Below are positions 15,280 to 22,472 of a stretch of 35,348 bases of DNA, piece by piece; position 1 is the stretch's first letter; the number at the start of each line of letters is the position of its first letter. The stretch is from Citreimonas salinaria (GTDB lineage: Bacteria; Pseudomonadota; Alphaproteobacteria; Rhodobacterales; Rhodobacteraceae). Position numbers and translations under genes: made by a program. A model generated the notes under the pieces. It had not been told where the DNA came from and did not search any database. It worked only from the letters and a program-made list of their open reading frames with translations. The DNA lies in the NCBI RefSeq assembly GCF_900107235.1, contig NZ_FNPF01000024.1, positions 1 to 35,348 on the forward strand. The letters are read 5' to 3'.

Positions 15280-17024
15280 CTGACAGCCTCCAACGTCGTT
15301 TCAGCCTCGTCGTCTCGAAGAAGCGTTTGGCCAGGACGGACGATGGTAAACTCCACCGGCTGCCGCGTGACCTCGGTGTCGTCCGCCGCGCGTCGCGCAA
15401 CCGTAAAGTAGGACGTTTCCAAGTCTCCCTGCTCCGGAAAATCTTCGCGGAAATGTGCGCCGCGGGAGTTCTCGCGCCACAGCGCCGCCTGCGTGATGAC
15501 TTTCGAAATGTCGACCAGGCTGCGCAAATTCAGCCAGTCGTGCCAGGTGAGGTTGAACGCCAGCGTGCCGCCGGAAACCCCCGTGTCGTCCAGGTTCCGG
15601 CCGACCTCCTTGACCCGCTCCAGACCGCGGCGCATGCCTTCGGCCGTGCGCATCACCCCGACGTCTTCCCACATCGCGTCCATCAGCTCCCGGCGCAGCT
15701 CGTGTATCGCACCCGGCTTGCGGGACAGGGGTTGCTGGGCGCGATCGACCTCGGAAGCTAGAATGACTTCATCGGGTTCGCGCAGCGCCCCCGCCCGCAT
15801 CGCATCCCTTCCCATGACCTCGCCAGCAACGCCGCCGAACACGGTAGAGTTTGCGACGCCGTTGCCTCCAAGGCGGTTCGCGCCATGTGCACCGCCGGCG
15901 TCCTCCCCGGCTACGTAGAGACCTGGCATCTGCGTCCGAGTCTCCGGATCGACTATCACGCCGCCCATGAAGTAATGCGCCGTCGGAACCACCTCGACCT
16001 TGCCGGCGGCAAGGTCGAACCCGCTGTCGGCGCAGCGCTTTACCATTCCGGAAAATTTCGCACGCACGTTTTCGGGTCCAAGGTGGCTCATCGAGATGTA
16101 GACGCCACCATTCGGCGAAATGTTGTTTTTGCGCATTTCCGCATAAATGCTGCGGCTGACGACGTCGCGGGTCGCGCGCTCGCCCTTCGAATCGTAATCG
16201 AACATGAAGCGGTGATCGTGACCGTTCAGGAGGTGTCCTCCAGCACCGCGCAGCCCTTCCTCAAGGACCGTGCCGGTCATCTTGGTTCCCTCGCCGCCCA
16301 GCAATCCGGTCGGATGGAACTGGACCATCTCCATGTCACGCAACGGCAGCCCGGCGCGGAGCGCCATCGCCAGACCGTCCATCGTCTTGTCGCCCGAGGG
16401 GGTGTGATAGCGGTACATGGTCGGGCCGCCGCCGGTCGCCATCAGTACCGCCTTCGCACGAACGAAGCGGTACAGCCCGGTGCGGATGTCGATGAACAGC
16501 ACGCCCGACAGCCCGCTGCCATCCTTTGCCGGGATCAGTGCGATGGCGCGATGCTCTTCCAGACGCTCGATGTCGCGAGCCAGGATCTGCTCCATCAGGC
16601 GGCTGATGATCTCGATCCCGGTGAGATCGCCCTTGTGAACCGTGCGGTCGAAAGTCTGTCCGGCGAATGCTTTCTGATGCAGCGAACCGTCAGGATTGCG
16701 ATCGAAGAAGCACCCGATCTCGTTCTCCAGCTCGCGGACCCGGGTCACGGCAGTTTCGCAGAGCTTCCACGCCATGTCCTGGTTCGGCAGCCATTTGCCC
16801 CCGGCGATCGTGTCCATGAAATGCCGCTCTACCGAGTCTCCCTGGCCGAGAGCCACGTTGTAGCCGCCTTGGACCATTCGCGTGCAGCCGCATTTCCCGA
16901 TGAGGCCCTTGACGGCCAGCGTGACCTTTTGATCCGGCGCGGTCTGAAGCGCATGAAGTGCGGCGAAGAGCCCGGCACCGCCAGAGCCTATGATCAGTAT
17001 GTCCGTATCATGCCGTTCCATCAT
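15276..17024 (-). CDS. Succinate dehydrogenase/fumarate reductase-like flavoprotein, atypical residues
   Basis: The 582-residue protein has the FAD motif DILIIGSGGAGLFAALHAL (about 8-26) and the SdhA active-site landmarks VQFHPTG (H237), RATRDVVSR (R286), TAHYFMGG (H350) and HGANRLGGN (R384). Two positions are unusual. Where SdhA/FrdA have S-H-T before A-Q-G-G, with His binding FAD covalently, this protein has G-C-T (Cys47). Where they have T-E-G-x-R-G, with Thr contacting substrate, it has E-E-G-L-R-G (Glu255). The remaining substrate-binding residues are kept, so it should oxidise or reduce a succinate-like acid, probably not succinate itself. The C-terminal region has ENSRGAHFREDFPEQGD, as usual. 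The stop/start overlaps link it to both neighbours. Confidence 0.85.
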   Translation of the reverse strand: MMERHDTDILIIGSGGAGLFAALHALQTAPDQKVTLAVKGLIGKCGCTRMVQGGYNVALGQGDSVERHFMDTIAGGKWLPNQDMAWKLCETAVTRVRELENEIGCFFDRNPDGSLHQKAFAGQTFDRTVHKGDLTGIEIISRLMEQILARDIERLEEHRAIALIPAKDGSGLSGVLFIDIRTGLYRFVRAKAVLMATGGGPTMYRYHTPSGDKTMDGLAMALRAGLPLRDMEMVQFHPTGLLGGEGTKMTGTVLEEGLRGAGGHLLNGHDHRFMFDYDSKGERATRDVVSRSIYAEMRKNNISPNGGVYISMSHLGPENVRAKFSGMVKRCADSGFDLAAGKVEVVPTAHYFMGGVIVDPETRTQMPGLYVAGEDAGGAHGANRLGGNGVANSTVFGGVAGEVMGRDAMRAGALREPDEVILASEVDRAQQPLSRKPGAIHELRRELMDAMWEDVGVMRTAEGMRRGLERVKEVGRNLDDTGVSGGTLAFNLTWHDWLNLRSLVDISKVITQAALWRENSRGAHFREDFPEQGDLETSYFTVARRAADDTEVTRQPVEFTIVRPGQTLLRDDEAETTLEAVR

Positions 17025-17365
17025 GCCACCGCACTAATAAAGAAGATCGACGCGATGAATGCCGAAGCCACAGCCGCGGCCGCGGCAAAGGTCTTCTGGC
17101 GCGGGGACCAGGGCAAGAACTCAAGCGCAAGTAGTCTCAGGCCTCCGAACATGTGCACGGCGAGTAAAAAGACCAGGCCGAACTCCGACACCTTCAAAAG
17201 TGGATTTTCGGTCCAGTGTAGGAAGCCGTCCAAACTGGCGGGGCGTGTCAACGCCAGAGACAGGACGTAGAAGTGAGCCGGCAGGAACAGCGCCAATCCA
17301 AGCCCAGAAATGCGGTGCAGAAGAAAGGCCAGCCAGAGCGGGTGGGCACGGTGCGGACGGATCAT
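17021..17365 (-). CDS. SdhC-like cytochrome b membrane anchor
   Basis: The 114-residue protein from ATG 17365 has three membrane helices (about 10-33, 59-80, 92-112). It contains the SdhC signature HRISGLGLALFLPAHFYVLSLAL, whose R-I-S-G and following His are typical of the quinone/haem site; a second His is in LLAVHMFGGLRLL. The longer open frame upstream is a shadow of the preceding gene. It overlaps both its upstream neighbour (ATG inside the stop) and the flavoprotein gene by four bases. It should anchor the dehydrogenase in the inner membrane and pass electrons to quinone. Confidence 0.8.
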   Translation of the reverse strand: MIRPHRAHPLWLAFLLHRISGLGLALFLPAHFYVLSLALTRPASLDGFLHWTENPLLKVSEFGLVFLLAVHMFGGLRLLALEFLPWSPRQKTFAAAAAVASAFIASIFFISAVA

Positions 17366-17694
17366 GCCGCGGTCACCGCATAAACGGCGCGCGCGCCCAT
17401 CACGAGCAGCACCGCGAAGCTTCCCCATGTCAGGACCGACAGGCCGACGCCGCGTAGTCCGAGCATCTCGGACGTGATCACGCGCAGCCCTATCGCAGCG
17501 TGGACGGAAACCGCCAGAACGAACGTGCCGTAATACAGGCCCCACCACAGGCTGCCCTGCGTTCTCGAAAGGATCTCCTCAGCTGATATCCCGCCCCGTA
17601 TCGCGTAAACGATCAGGATGATGTGGCCGATCACGAGAGGGCCCATGACGATCGCGGTCACACGCTGGAGCATGTAGAGCCTCAGGTCCAGCAT
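17362..17694 (-). CDS. SdhD-like membrane anchor
   Basis: The 110-residue protein has three hydrophobic helices (about 9-33, 47-70, 84-108). LYMLQRVTAIVMGPLVIGHIILI at the N-terminus and VLAVSVHAAIGLRVITSEM in the middle resemble b-type anchor subunits, with His residues placed for haem ligation. It starts one base after the SdhB-like stop and overlaps the SdhC-like gene by four bases. With it, it would form the two-subunit membrane anchor; which of the two is 'C' and which 'D' is a matter of convention here. Confidence 0.75.
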   Translation of the reverse strand: MLDLRLYMLQRVTAIVMGPLVIGHIILIVYAIRGGISAEEILSRTQGSLWWGLYYGTFVLAVSVHAAIGLRVITSEMLGLRGVGLSVLTWGSFAVLLVMGARAVYAVTAA

Positions 17695-17695
17695 G

Positions 17696-18427
17696 TCAGG
17701 ATCTCCGCCGGAAGAGGGATGTCACGGTTTCACGCTTCAACCCGGCAATCGACAGCGTCGGGTTCAATTCATTGGGGCAGAATGTGGAGCATCCTTGCTG
17801 CGAGTGGCAATTGTGGCAACCGCCGTTGCTTGACACGGCTTCCAGACGCGCCGCCTGCCCGCCATCGCGAGTGTCGTTTACCAGCGACCAAGCCCGATTC
17901 AGGGCAGCGGGACCGAAATAATCCGGGTTCGCGGAGACGACATCGCATGCTGCGTAGCAGACCGCGCAATTGATGCATTCGATCGCGGCGTTCGCCTCGA
18001 CACGAACCGAGCTTTCTGGATCGATGCCCTCTATTTCATCATACCGGGTCTTCGTCGGGTGGAACACTCCCTCGGCGGCAATCCACTTGTCGAAAAACTC
18101 CGTCATGTCGGTGGCCAAATCCTTGATCACCGGAAGATTGCGCAGCGGTTCGATCGTCAGCCGGCCGTTGTCGCCGAGAACCTTCTTGACATGGGTCCGG
18201 CAGGTCCACCTGGGCTTTCCGTTGACCATCATGGCGCAGGAGCCGCACATTCCAACGCGGCAGGCATAACGATAAGCCAAGGTTGCGTCAGCGTTCTGCT
18301 GAATCCAAGAAACAACGTCGAGAATGGTCTGGCTTTCCTGTGCAGGTACATCGAATTCCTCGAGAGCACCCGTAGCTTCGTCGCCGCGCCAAACGGAAAC
18401 CTGCATGTATTTCTGGGCAGCCGCCAC
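17696..18427 (-). CDS. SdhB-like iron-sulfur subunit
   Basis: The 243-residue protein carries all three cluster motifs. The [2Fe-2S] ferredoxin set is C56, C61, C64 and C76 (ACRVGMCGSC and WTC). The first ferredoxin half is ECINCAVCYAAC (151-161). The second is CHNCHSQQGCSTFCP (204-218). These correspond to the [2Fe-2S], [4Fe-4S] and [3Fe-4S] chain that links the flavin to quinone. It is the first gene of the operon, which continues through the anchors, flavoprotein, fumarase-like subunits, exporter and NIPSNAP protein. The subunit order B-D-C-A differs from the usual housekeeping order C-D-A-B, supporting a specialised paralogue. Confidence 0.88.
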   Translation of the reverse strand: MAAAQKYMQVSVWRGDEATGALEEFDVPAQESQTILDVVSWIQQNADATLAYRYACRVGMCGSCAMMVNGKPRWTCRTHVKKVLGDNGRLTIEPLRNLPVIKDLATDMTEFFDKWIAAEGVFHPTKTRYDEIEGIDPESSVRVEANAAIECINCAVCYAACDVVSANPDYFGPAALNRAWSLVNDTRDGGQAARLEAVSSNGGCHNCHSQQGCSTFCPNELNPTLSIAGLKRETVTSLFRRRS

Positions 18428-18580
18428 CAGTCACCTCCTCGCACAAGACGCGGACCGCGCGCCTTCAACAAGGAAAACCTAGCCGTTATCTGGGCTATCA
18501 AAAAGGGACAAATGCTAACCGTTAGTGTTAGTTATACTTACTAATTCGGAAGCTGCCTAGTACGAACCGCGCAGCTGGCT
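18428..18580 (-). promoter_or_regulatory. Promoter/operator region of the SDH-fumarase-like operon
   Basis: The 153-base gap before the first operon gene has an AT-rich stretch around 18510-18545 unlike its surroundings. It contains repeated gttag units, including the dyad taaccgtta at 18517-18525, which suggests an operator. On the minus strand a ttg-tccc stretch and later tgatag are weak promoter-like boxes. No regulator gene is adjacent, so control may come from one of the LysR proteins or from outside the window. Inference only. Confidence 0.35.
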
Positions 18581-19735
18581 TCACATGAATGTTCGGTGAA
18601 GGGTCAGGAACTCGAACAGGGCTTCCGGTAGATCAACAACTCCTAAACCCGGCTCCGACCCGATCTCCCAGTAACCAGCACCCTGCCTGGCACCGCCGAG
18701 ATGGAAGAGGGACCGCAGAGGGTTCATATTCACGTCCACTTCCAGCATGCCGGCCCCTCCCGCAGCGGCAAGCAACTGTGCGGACGCTGCAAGACCAATT
18801 CCGCCCCCCAAGAAATGAGGGCAGTACAGCTTCCCGCCCTCCCGAACGCGTTTGGCGACTTCGAAGCACCCGGAAATACCGCCCCACTTGACCAGATCAG
18901 GCTGGATCACGCTGAGAATGTTGTCGGAGACCGCTTGCCCAAAATCCTGTTCACCGAAGATGTTCTCGCCCCCGGCTATCGGGACACCCATTTCCGCAAG
19001 GCCAGCCCACTCCTCACGTGCAGCAAAGACCGGAAGGGGTTCCTCGACCCAGCCGAGAGACGCATCCATCGTACGGTCTATGAATTCCCGGGCTTCCGTG
19101 AAGGACCAAGCCTGGTTGGCATCGACGAAGAGCAACTCACCGGCCAGATTTACATCCGCCAGAGCCAGAACTTTCTCGATGTCATTGGCGCCGAAGCCAA
19201 CCTTGACCTTGAAGCGCGTGAACCCGGCGGCTCGGCTTGCCGGTATTGTCCCGGGTGCATCATCGACCTTGATGCCACTTGCGTACGTATCGACGCGTTC
19301 GGCGGCGTCGGCGGAAAGCATCTTGGCCAGCGGTTTGCCGGCACGTCGGGCGACCAGGTCCCAGCCCGCAATGTCCAAGCCAGCGATGACCTGTGCAAAC
19401 GGACCGGGCTCGCCGCACTGCAGCGCTCGAATTCGCGTGGCCCGAACCAGATGGAGGAACATTTCCCGTGGCGAGGGCCACGACTGGCCGATGGTCATGG
19501 CCGCCACGTCGTCCATAAGAAGATTTACCCTGTGCTCCGCTCCGGCGGCAGGCCAGTTCGCGAACACCTCTCCCCAGCCGAACCCCCCGTGCGTATCCTC
19601 GATCCGAATGAAGACGGCCGGCCGATCACGCATGATTCCGAAGGAAGTGTGTACCGGCGCCTCGATCGGCACGCGGAAGGCGAAGGCGTCAATCCTTCTG
19701 ACTGAAAACCCGATGCTATCGGATGGCATCGCCAT
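18581..19735 (-). CDS. Mandelate racemase/muconate lactonizing enzyme family protein
   Basis: The 384-residue enolase-superfamily protein is read from ATG 19735, which has gaaggga upstream; an ATG 11 codons earlier is possible. The capping domain spans about 1-125. The barrel shows the catalytic K-x-K in RFKVKVG (K176, K178), metal ligands in FVDANQAW (D205), VEEPLP (E231) and GGENI (E257), a Lys in PDLVKWGG (K283) and a His in YCPHFLGGGIG (H307). It therefore keeps acid/base groups on both faces, as in the mandelate racemase subgroup, and probably abstracts a proton next to a carboxylate (dehydration or epimerisation). It is transcribed toward the SDH-like operon, 153 bases away. Substrate is unknown. 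Confidence 0.85.
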   Translation of the reverse strand: MAMPSDSIGFSVRRIDAFAFRVPIEAPVHTSFGIMRDRPAVFIRIEDTHGGFGWGEVFANWPAAGAEHRVNLLMDDVAAMTIGQSWPSPREMFLHLVRATRIRALQCGEPGPFAQVIAGLDIAGWDLVARRAGKPLAKMLSADAAERVDTYASGIKVDDAPGTIPASRAAGFTRFKVKVGFGANDIEKVLALADVNLAGELLFVDANQAWSFTEAREFIDRTMDASLGWVEEPLPVFAAREEWAGLAEMGVPIAGGENIFGEQDFGQAVSDNILSVIQPDLVKWGGISGCFEVAKRVREGGKLYCPHFLGGGIGLAASAQLLAAAGGAGMLEVDVNMNPLRSLFHLGGARQGAGYWEIGSEPGLGVVDLPEALFEFLTLHRTFM

Positions 19736-20171
19736 GTCGGCAGGTCCCTTCGTTTCTTGAAAAGCCAAGACTTCTCGAATTTCGGCGCCGCATCCGGCTG
19801 AGGGGCGGGTTGACCTTTATCAGCTCGTCGTAGCTGATCCCGAGCCGCTTCACGACGCCAGGCCGAAAGTTTTCGACCACGACATCGGCTTCGCCGGCAA
19901 GGGTCGTGAAGATGCGTACTGCGCCCAAATCCTTGAGGTTGAGAGCAATAGAGCGTTTGCAGGCGTTCTGGCTGAGGAACGAAGCGCCAAGGCGGCGCTT
20001 CTTCATTTCCTTTGTTCCGCCACGCGTGCGCACGAATTCCGAACCCATGACACGCTCAACACGTGTAACATCGGCCACCATCAACGCGAGCTGGTAGGTC
20101 GCGAATGGCCCCGCGATGACGTGAGTCGCGTCCAGTATCTTTATGTCGTGAAGCGGTAGCGCGTTGGTCAT
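19716..20171 (-). pseudogene. Truncated CaiB/BaiF CoA-transferase (N-terminal fragment)
   Basis: The frame encodes about 150 residues. Residues 1-125 match the start of class III CoA-transferases: LHDIKILDATHVIAGPFATYQLALM, then LGASFLSQNACKRSIALNLKD and VVVENFRPGVVKRLGISYDELIKVNPPL. The family is about 400 residues and continues after this point with a conserved glycine-rich segment. Here similarity stops near 19800 and the rest (SRMRRRNSRSLGF) is junction sequence running into the enolase gene. It is a deletion remnant, not a functional enzyme. Its ATG overlaps the stop of the aldolase remnant upstream by four bases, showing that the two once formed an operon. Confidence 0.75.
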
Positions 20172-20295
20172 GCCGTGGCCTTCGCTTCGGCTATATCGAC
20201 AGCAACATCGACGATCATATCTTCCTGCCCTCCCACCTTGCCATGCGCACCAACTTCAGCAAGATTCGCAGGCGTGTCTCGGGTCAAGGACCCTA
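20168..20295 (-). pseudogene. C-terminal remnant of a DmpG/MhpE-like aldolase
   Basis: The last 35 or so codons before the CoA-transferase remnant read ANLAEVGAHGKVGGQEDM followed by IVDVAVDIAEA. The G-x-x-K-x-V-G-G-Q-E-D-M stretch is the C-terminus typical of 4-hydroxy-2-oxovalerate aldolases (DmpG/BphI/MhpE). Everything upstream of about 20295 is unrelated and runs into a tandem repeat, so about 90% of the gene is gone. The exact family is inferred from this short tail. The loss marks the edge of the catabolic region. Confidence 0.55.
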
Positions 20296-20304
20296 AGCCT
20301 TTGA

Positions 20305-20334
20305 GGCTGCAAGGCTGCAAGGCTGCAAGGCTGC
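20305..20334. repeat. 8-bp tandem repeat at the catabolic/mobile boundary
   Basis: The unit ggctgcaa is repeated almost four times without error (3.75 copies). It sits exactly where the aldolase remnant ends and before the sequence changes to mobile-element character. It could have arisen by slippage at a recombination joint. Confidence 0.75.
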
Positions 20335-20388
20335 CTGATAGAATCTCCCAAACCAAGGGTGCAACATGAGCGGCCACCTTCCACGGGC

Positions 20389-20431
20389 CGGTAGACAGTT
20401 TTTCACGAATAGATGTCGAAACTGTCTACCG
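20389..20431. repeat. 13-bp perfect inverted repeat
   Basis: cggtagacagttt (20389-20401) faces aaactgtctaccg (20419-20431), separated by 17 bases. It lies between the boundary repeat and the XRE regulator gene, with the second arm about 87 bases before that gene's start. It may be a regulator operator or a recombinase or element-end site; spacing of the arms by a short central region is compatible with either. Confidence 0.6.
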
Positions 20432-20517
20432 AACAACCTGCGATGATGTGCCGCCAGCCACTGGTCAACAGACCCGACCACGGATACGATCTCGAGAGTG
20501 CTTGGAGAGAGAAGCCG

Positions 20518-20769
20518 ATGAGTGGAAATCTGCGAGAGGCTGCACGAAGGCGCCGTCCGGATGCGGTCGAGCTGCTCGAGAAGGATCCTCTTCGTGTCCA
20601 GATCGCACGGCAACTGAGGGCCGCGCGAAAGGAATCCGGGCTGACACAGGCGCAGCTCTCTGAAGCGTCGGGTATGGCGCAGTCGGACATTTCCGCAATG
20701 GAGTCGCCGACTGGGCCGGAGATCGAGAGCGTGGATCGCTTCATAAGATCGTGCCGGCCGATCGAGTAG
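20518..20769 (+). CDS. XRE-family helix-turn-helix regulator
   Basis: The 83-residue protein from ATG 20518 (gagagaa upstream) has a Cro/CI-type domain: VQIARQLRAARKESGLTQAQLSEASGMAQSDISAMESP (about 25-62). The following part is short. An in-frame ATG at 20413 would start inside an inverted-repeat arm and add atypical sequence. Small XRE proteins often control conjugation genes or act as antitoxins; no partner toxin with good support is adjacent. It may bind the inverted repeat upstream of itself. Confidence 0.7.
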   Translation: MSGNLREAARRRRPDAVELLEKDPLRVQIARQLRAARKESGLTQAQLSEASGMAQSDISAMESPTGPEIESVDRFIRSCRPIE

Positions 20770-20851
20770 ACGCGGCCCGGCTGATCAACCGCGATTGAAT
20801 CCTGCTGGCGAGCAGCCCCATAGCGACTTATGCAGGTATATAGCAGATTTC

Positions 20852-20881
20852 GCTACATCGTGCTATACATCGCTATACATC
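20852..20881. repeat. Tandem 10-bp repeats (iteron- or operator-like)
   Basis: gctatacatc occurs twice in direct tandem (20862-20871, 20872-20881), preceded by a degenerate copy gctacatcgt at 20852. The 10-bp spacing places the copies on the same face of the helix. It lies between two convergent genes, where no promoter would be required, so it could be a replication or partition site or an operator. The surrounding 20770-20926 holds no supported gene. Confidence 0.5.
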
Positions 20882-21023
20882 GTCACCCCCGAAGGACCAT
20901 CGCAGAAACGACCTCTCGTCTGCGGCTCACTTGAGGTCGGCTACGTCGACCAGGCCGCGCTCATGGGCACCACGGTAGAACCGAAACGCCCCCTCGAGCA
21001 GTCTCGTCTTCGAGACCCGGTGC

Positions 21024-21353
21024 TCATGCGCGAAGTCGTCCGAGGTCGTCGATTTCCTTTTTCGGCGAAGCTCGGATGATGACGTAGAGTGGTGCGTTCT
21101 TGATCTCCTTCCCCCTTTTCCCTGTCGACGACTTCTTCTCCTTGGGGCTTGGCTCTTCAGCTTCGGCGAGCCCTAAGAGATCGTTTCCCAGCAGCTTCAG
21201 ATCATCCAGGCGGGCCTTGTCAGGATCCTGCGGGGGCTCGGCATCGCTCATCAAGGTATCAACAGCCTTGATGAGGATGTGGGCTTTCTCATTGATCGTG
21301 GAGGAGTGCTCTTCTGGGCTCCGTTCCGGAGTCGTGTTGGTATTCGTCGTCAT
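21024..21353 (-). CDS. Ribbon-helix-helix-like protein, apparently frameshifted at its C-terminus
   Basis: The reading frame gives 109 residues from ATG 21353 (gggagg upstream). The first about 85 residues are charged and helical (SSTINEKAHILIKAVDTLM, then Pro- and Lys-rich). NAPLYVIIRASPKKEIDDL near the end looks like the beta-strand and first helix of a CopG/ribbon-helix-helix fold, but the frame then stops. In the +1 frame the DNA continues DDFAHEHRVSKTRLLEGAFR and on to a stop at 20927, which supplies the missing second helix. A single-base change near 21040-21045 would join them. It may be a DNA-binding protein of the mobile element, such as a transfer regulator or relaxosome accessory protein. 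Confidence 0.6.
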   Translation of the reverse strand: MTTNTNTTPERSPEEHSSTINEKAHILIKAVDTLMSDAEPPQDPDKARLDDLKLLGNDLLGLAEAEEPSPKEKKSSTGKRGKEIKNAPLYVIIRASPKKEIDDLGRLRA

Positions 21354-21399
21354 TGTGGGTTCCCTCCCTTGTCTGTGCGCGTAAGGCGACTTCCTGGAT

Positions 21400-21840
21400 T
21401 CAATCCACCCAGTTTCTCTTCAGGTACACGGCGCCACTGCGCACCTCGATGCGATCATCCCTGCTGTTCCAGTCCTCGATGATTGCTTCCACGATCTGAT
21501 CTGCAGTGATGGCACCTCTGTCCGTGACGCTCAGCACGTCGCTGACTTGCATGAAAATCTCCGGCGCCCAGTCCAGGTCCAGGCAATGGCTCGGGTGGAT
21601 CACGTTGCCGCCGACTCCAACGTCGAGAAGTCGAATGTGCCAGTAGAGACGGATTTCATCTTCATCGAGCTGGCTGTCCTGATAATCGTATTCGTCGGAC
21701 ACTATCGTTCTTTGGGCCGCAATCACGAAATCAGCGATTGCATTCCGGTCAAAGCCCATCAAAGCTTCCTCTGCGACCTCCCTCAGAAAACGCATCTCTC
21801 GCGGGTTTTCACGTATCGGTTTCGGTTCAGTAAGATTCAT
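21400..21840 (-). CDS. Hypothetical acidic protein of the mobile element
   Basis: The 146-residue acidic protein starts at ATG 21840 behind aaggag. I recognise no family. It contains DEYDYQDSQLDEDEIRLYWHIRLLDVGVGGNVIHPSHCLDLDW in the middle and VTDRGAITADQIVEAIIEDWNSRDDRIEV toward the end. There is no signal or membrane segment, so it is likely cytoplasmic. Ordinary composition, a good ribosome site and a minus-strand run with its neighbours support a real gene in a plasmid/ICE accessory operon. Confidence 0.7.
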   Translation of the reverse strand: MNLTEPKPIRENPREMRFLREVAEEALMGFDRNAIADFVIAAQRTIVSDEYDYQDSQLDEDEIRLYWHIRLLDVGVGGNVIHPSHCLDLDWAPEIFMQVSDVLSVTDRGAITADQIVEAIIEDWNSRDDRIEVRSGAVYLKRNWVD

Positions 21841-21885
21841 GTTCTTCGCTCCTTGCGAATGGCTTTTGCTTTCGGTTCTTTAGGA

Positions 21886-22287
21886 TCAGGCGGCTTCTGC
21901 GATTTCGAGCTTGACCGTTTTCAGGGTCTTCCGGATCGCTGCCAGCTGTTCCGCCGCTTCCTTCGCAGTCGCCGGTGCCTCGGAGCAGGTCTCGATTGCT
22001 TTCGCGATGCGCTTCACGTGCAGCTCTTCGGCGCCGAAAACCTCGGCACAGTGCCTCACAGTCCGAGCGGCCGTCATCTGCGAGTACGGAAACGCCCGCG
22101 AAGGCGAGCGGACACTCTCGACGGCGCGGGTTCGCTCGTGTGCGTAAAAACGGCCGGCGCTGTCGAAGTCGCCCGGCGGGTTGCTGTCCCGGTTCTTCCG
22201 CTTCGCGAATGCGAGCCCGGCCTGCAGGTCGGCTTTCGTATAACCTTGCGTGCGTGCGATCTTCTTGATGTCTTTGCTGATTTCCAT
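21886..22287 (-). CDS. Hypothetical small helical protein
   Basis: The 133-residue protein starts at ATG 22287 after aaaggaa. It opens MEISKDIKKIARTQGYTKAD, which resembles a small helix-turn-helix or DNA-associated domain, then LQAGLAFAKRKNRDSNPPGDFDSAGRFYAHERTRAVE. It ends in a long amphipathic helix (CSEAPATAKEAAEQLAAIRKTLKTVKLEIAEAA). No named family is recognised. The gene is on the same strand as the coupling-protein operon upstream, separated by a 185-base gap that likely holds its own promoter. Confidence 0.65.
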   Translation of the reverse strand: MEISKDIKKIARTQGYTKADLQAGLAFAKRKNRDSNPPGDFDSAGRFYAHERTRAVESVRSPSRAFPYSQMTAARTVRHCAEVFGAEELHVKRIAKAIETCSEAPATAKEAAEQLAAIRKTLKTVKLEIAEAA

Positions 22288-22472
22288 GTGAAGTATTCCT
22301 TTCTATCCATGTGTGTCGGCCGTGTGTTGCGGCTACCAATATGGATTTCTTACAAGAGGCAAGTGTGCGACAGGATTAACGAGTCAACCGCGTCAGCATC
22401 TAATATTACATTTTCTTGCCGACCCTGCGGATTCTATCCTTGCGCGGGGACTTTCGTGCCTCGGATCTGCTG

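Noticed and set aside
15276-18427. Interpretation as the housekeeping succinate dehydrogenase operon
   Set aside because: The subunit order B-D-C-A, fusion with fumarase-like and exporter genes and altered active-site residues argue for a specialised paralogue, though this needs the rest of the genome to settle.
20795-21079. 94-residue plus-strand open frame opposite the ribbon-helix-helix gene
   Set aside because: It crosses the tandem repeats, has no motif and lies opposite a better-supported coding strand.
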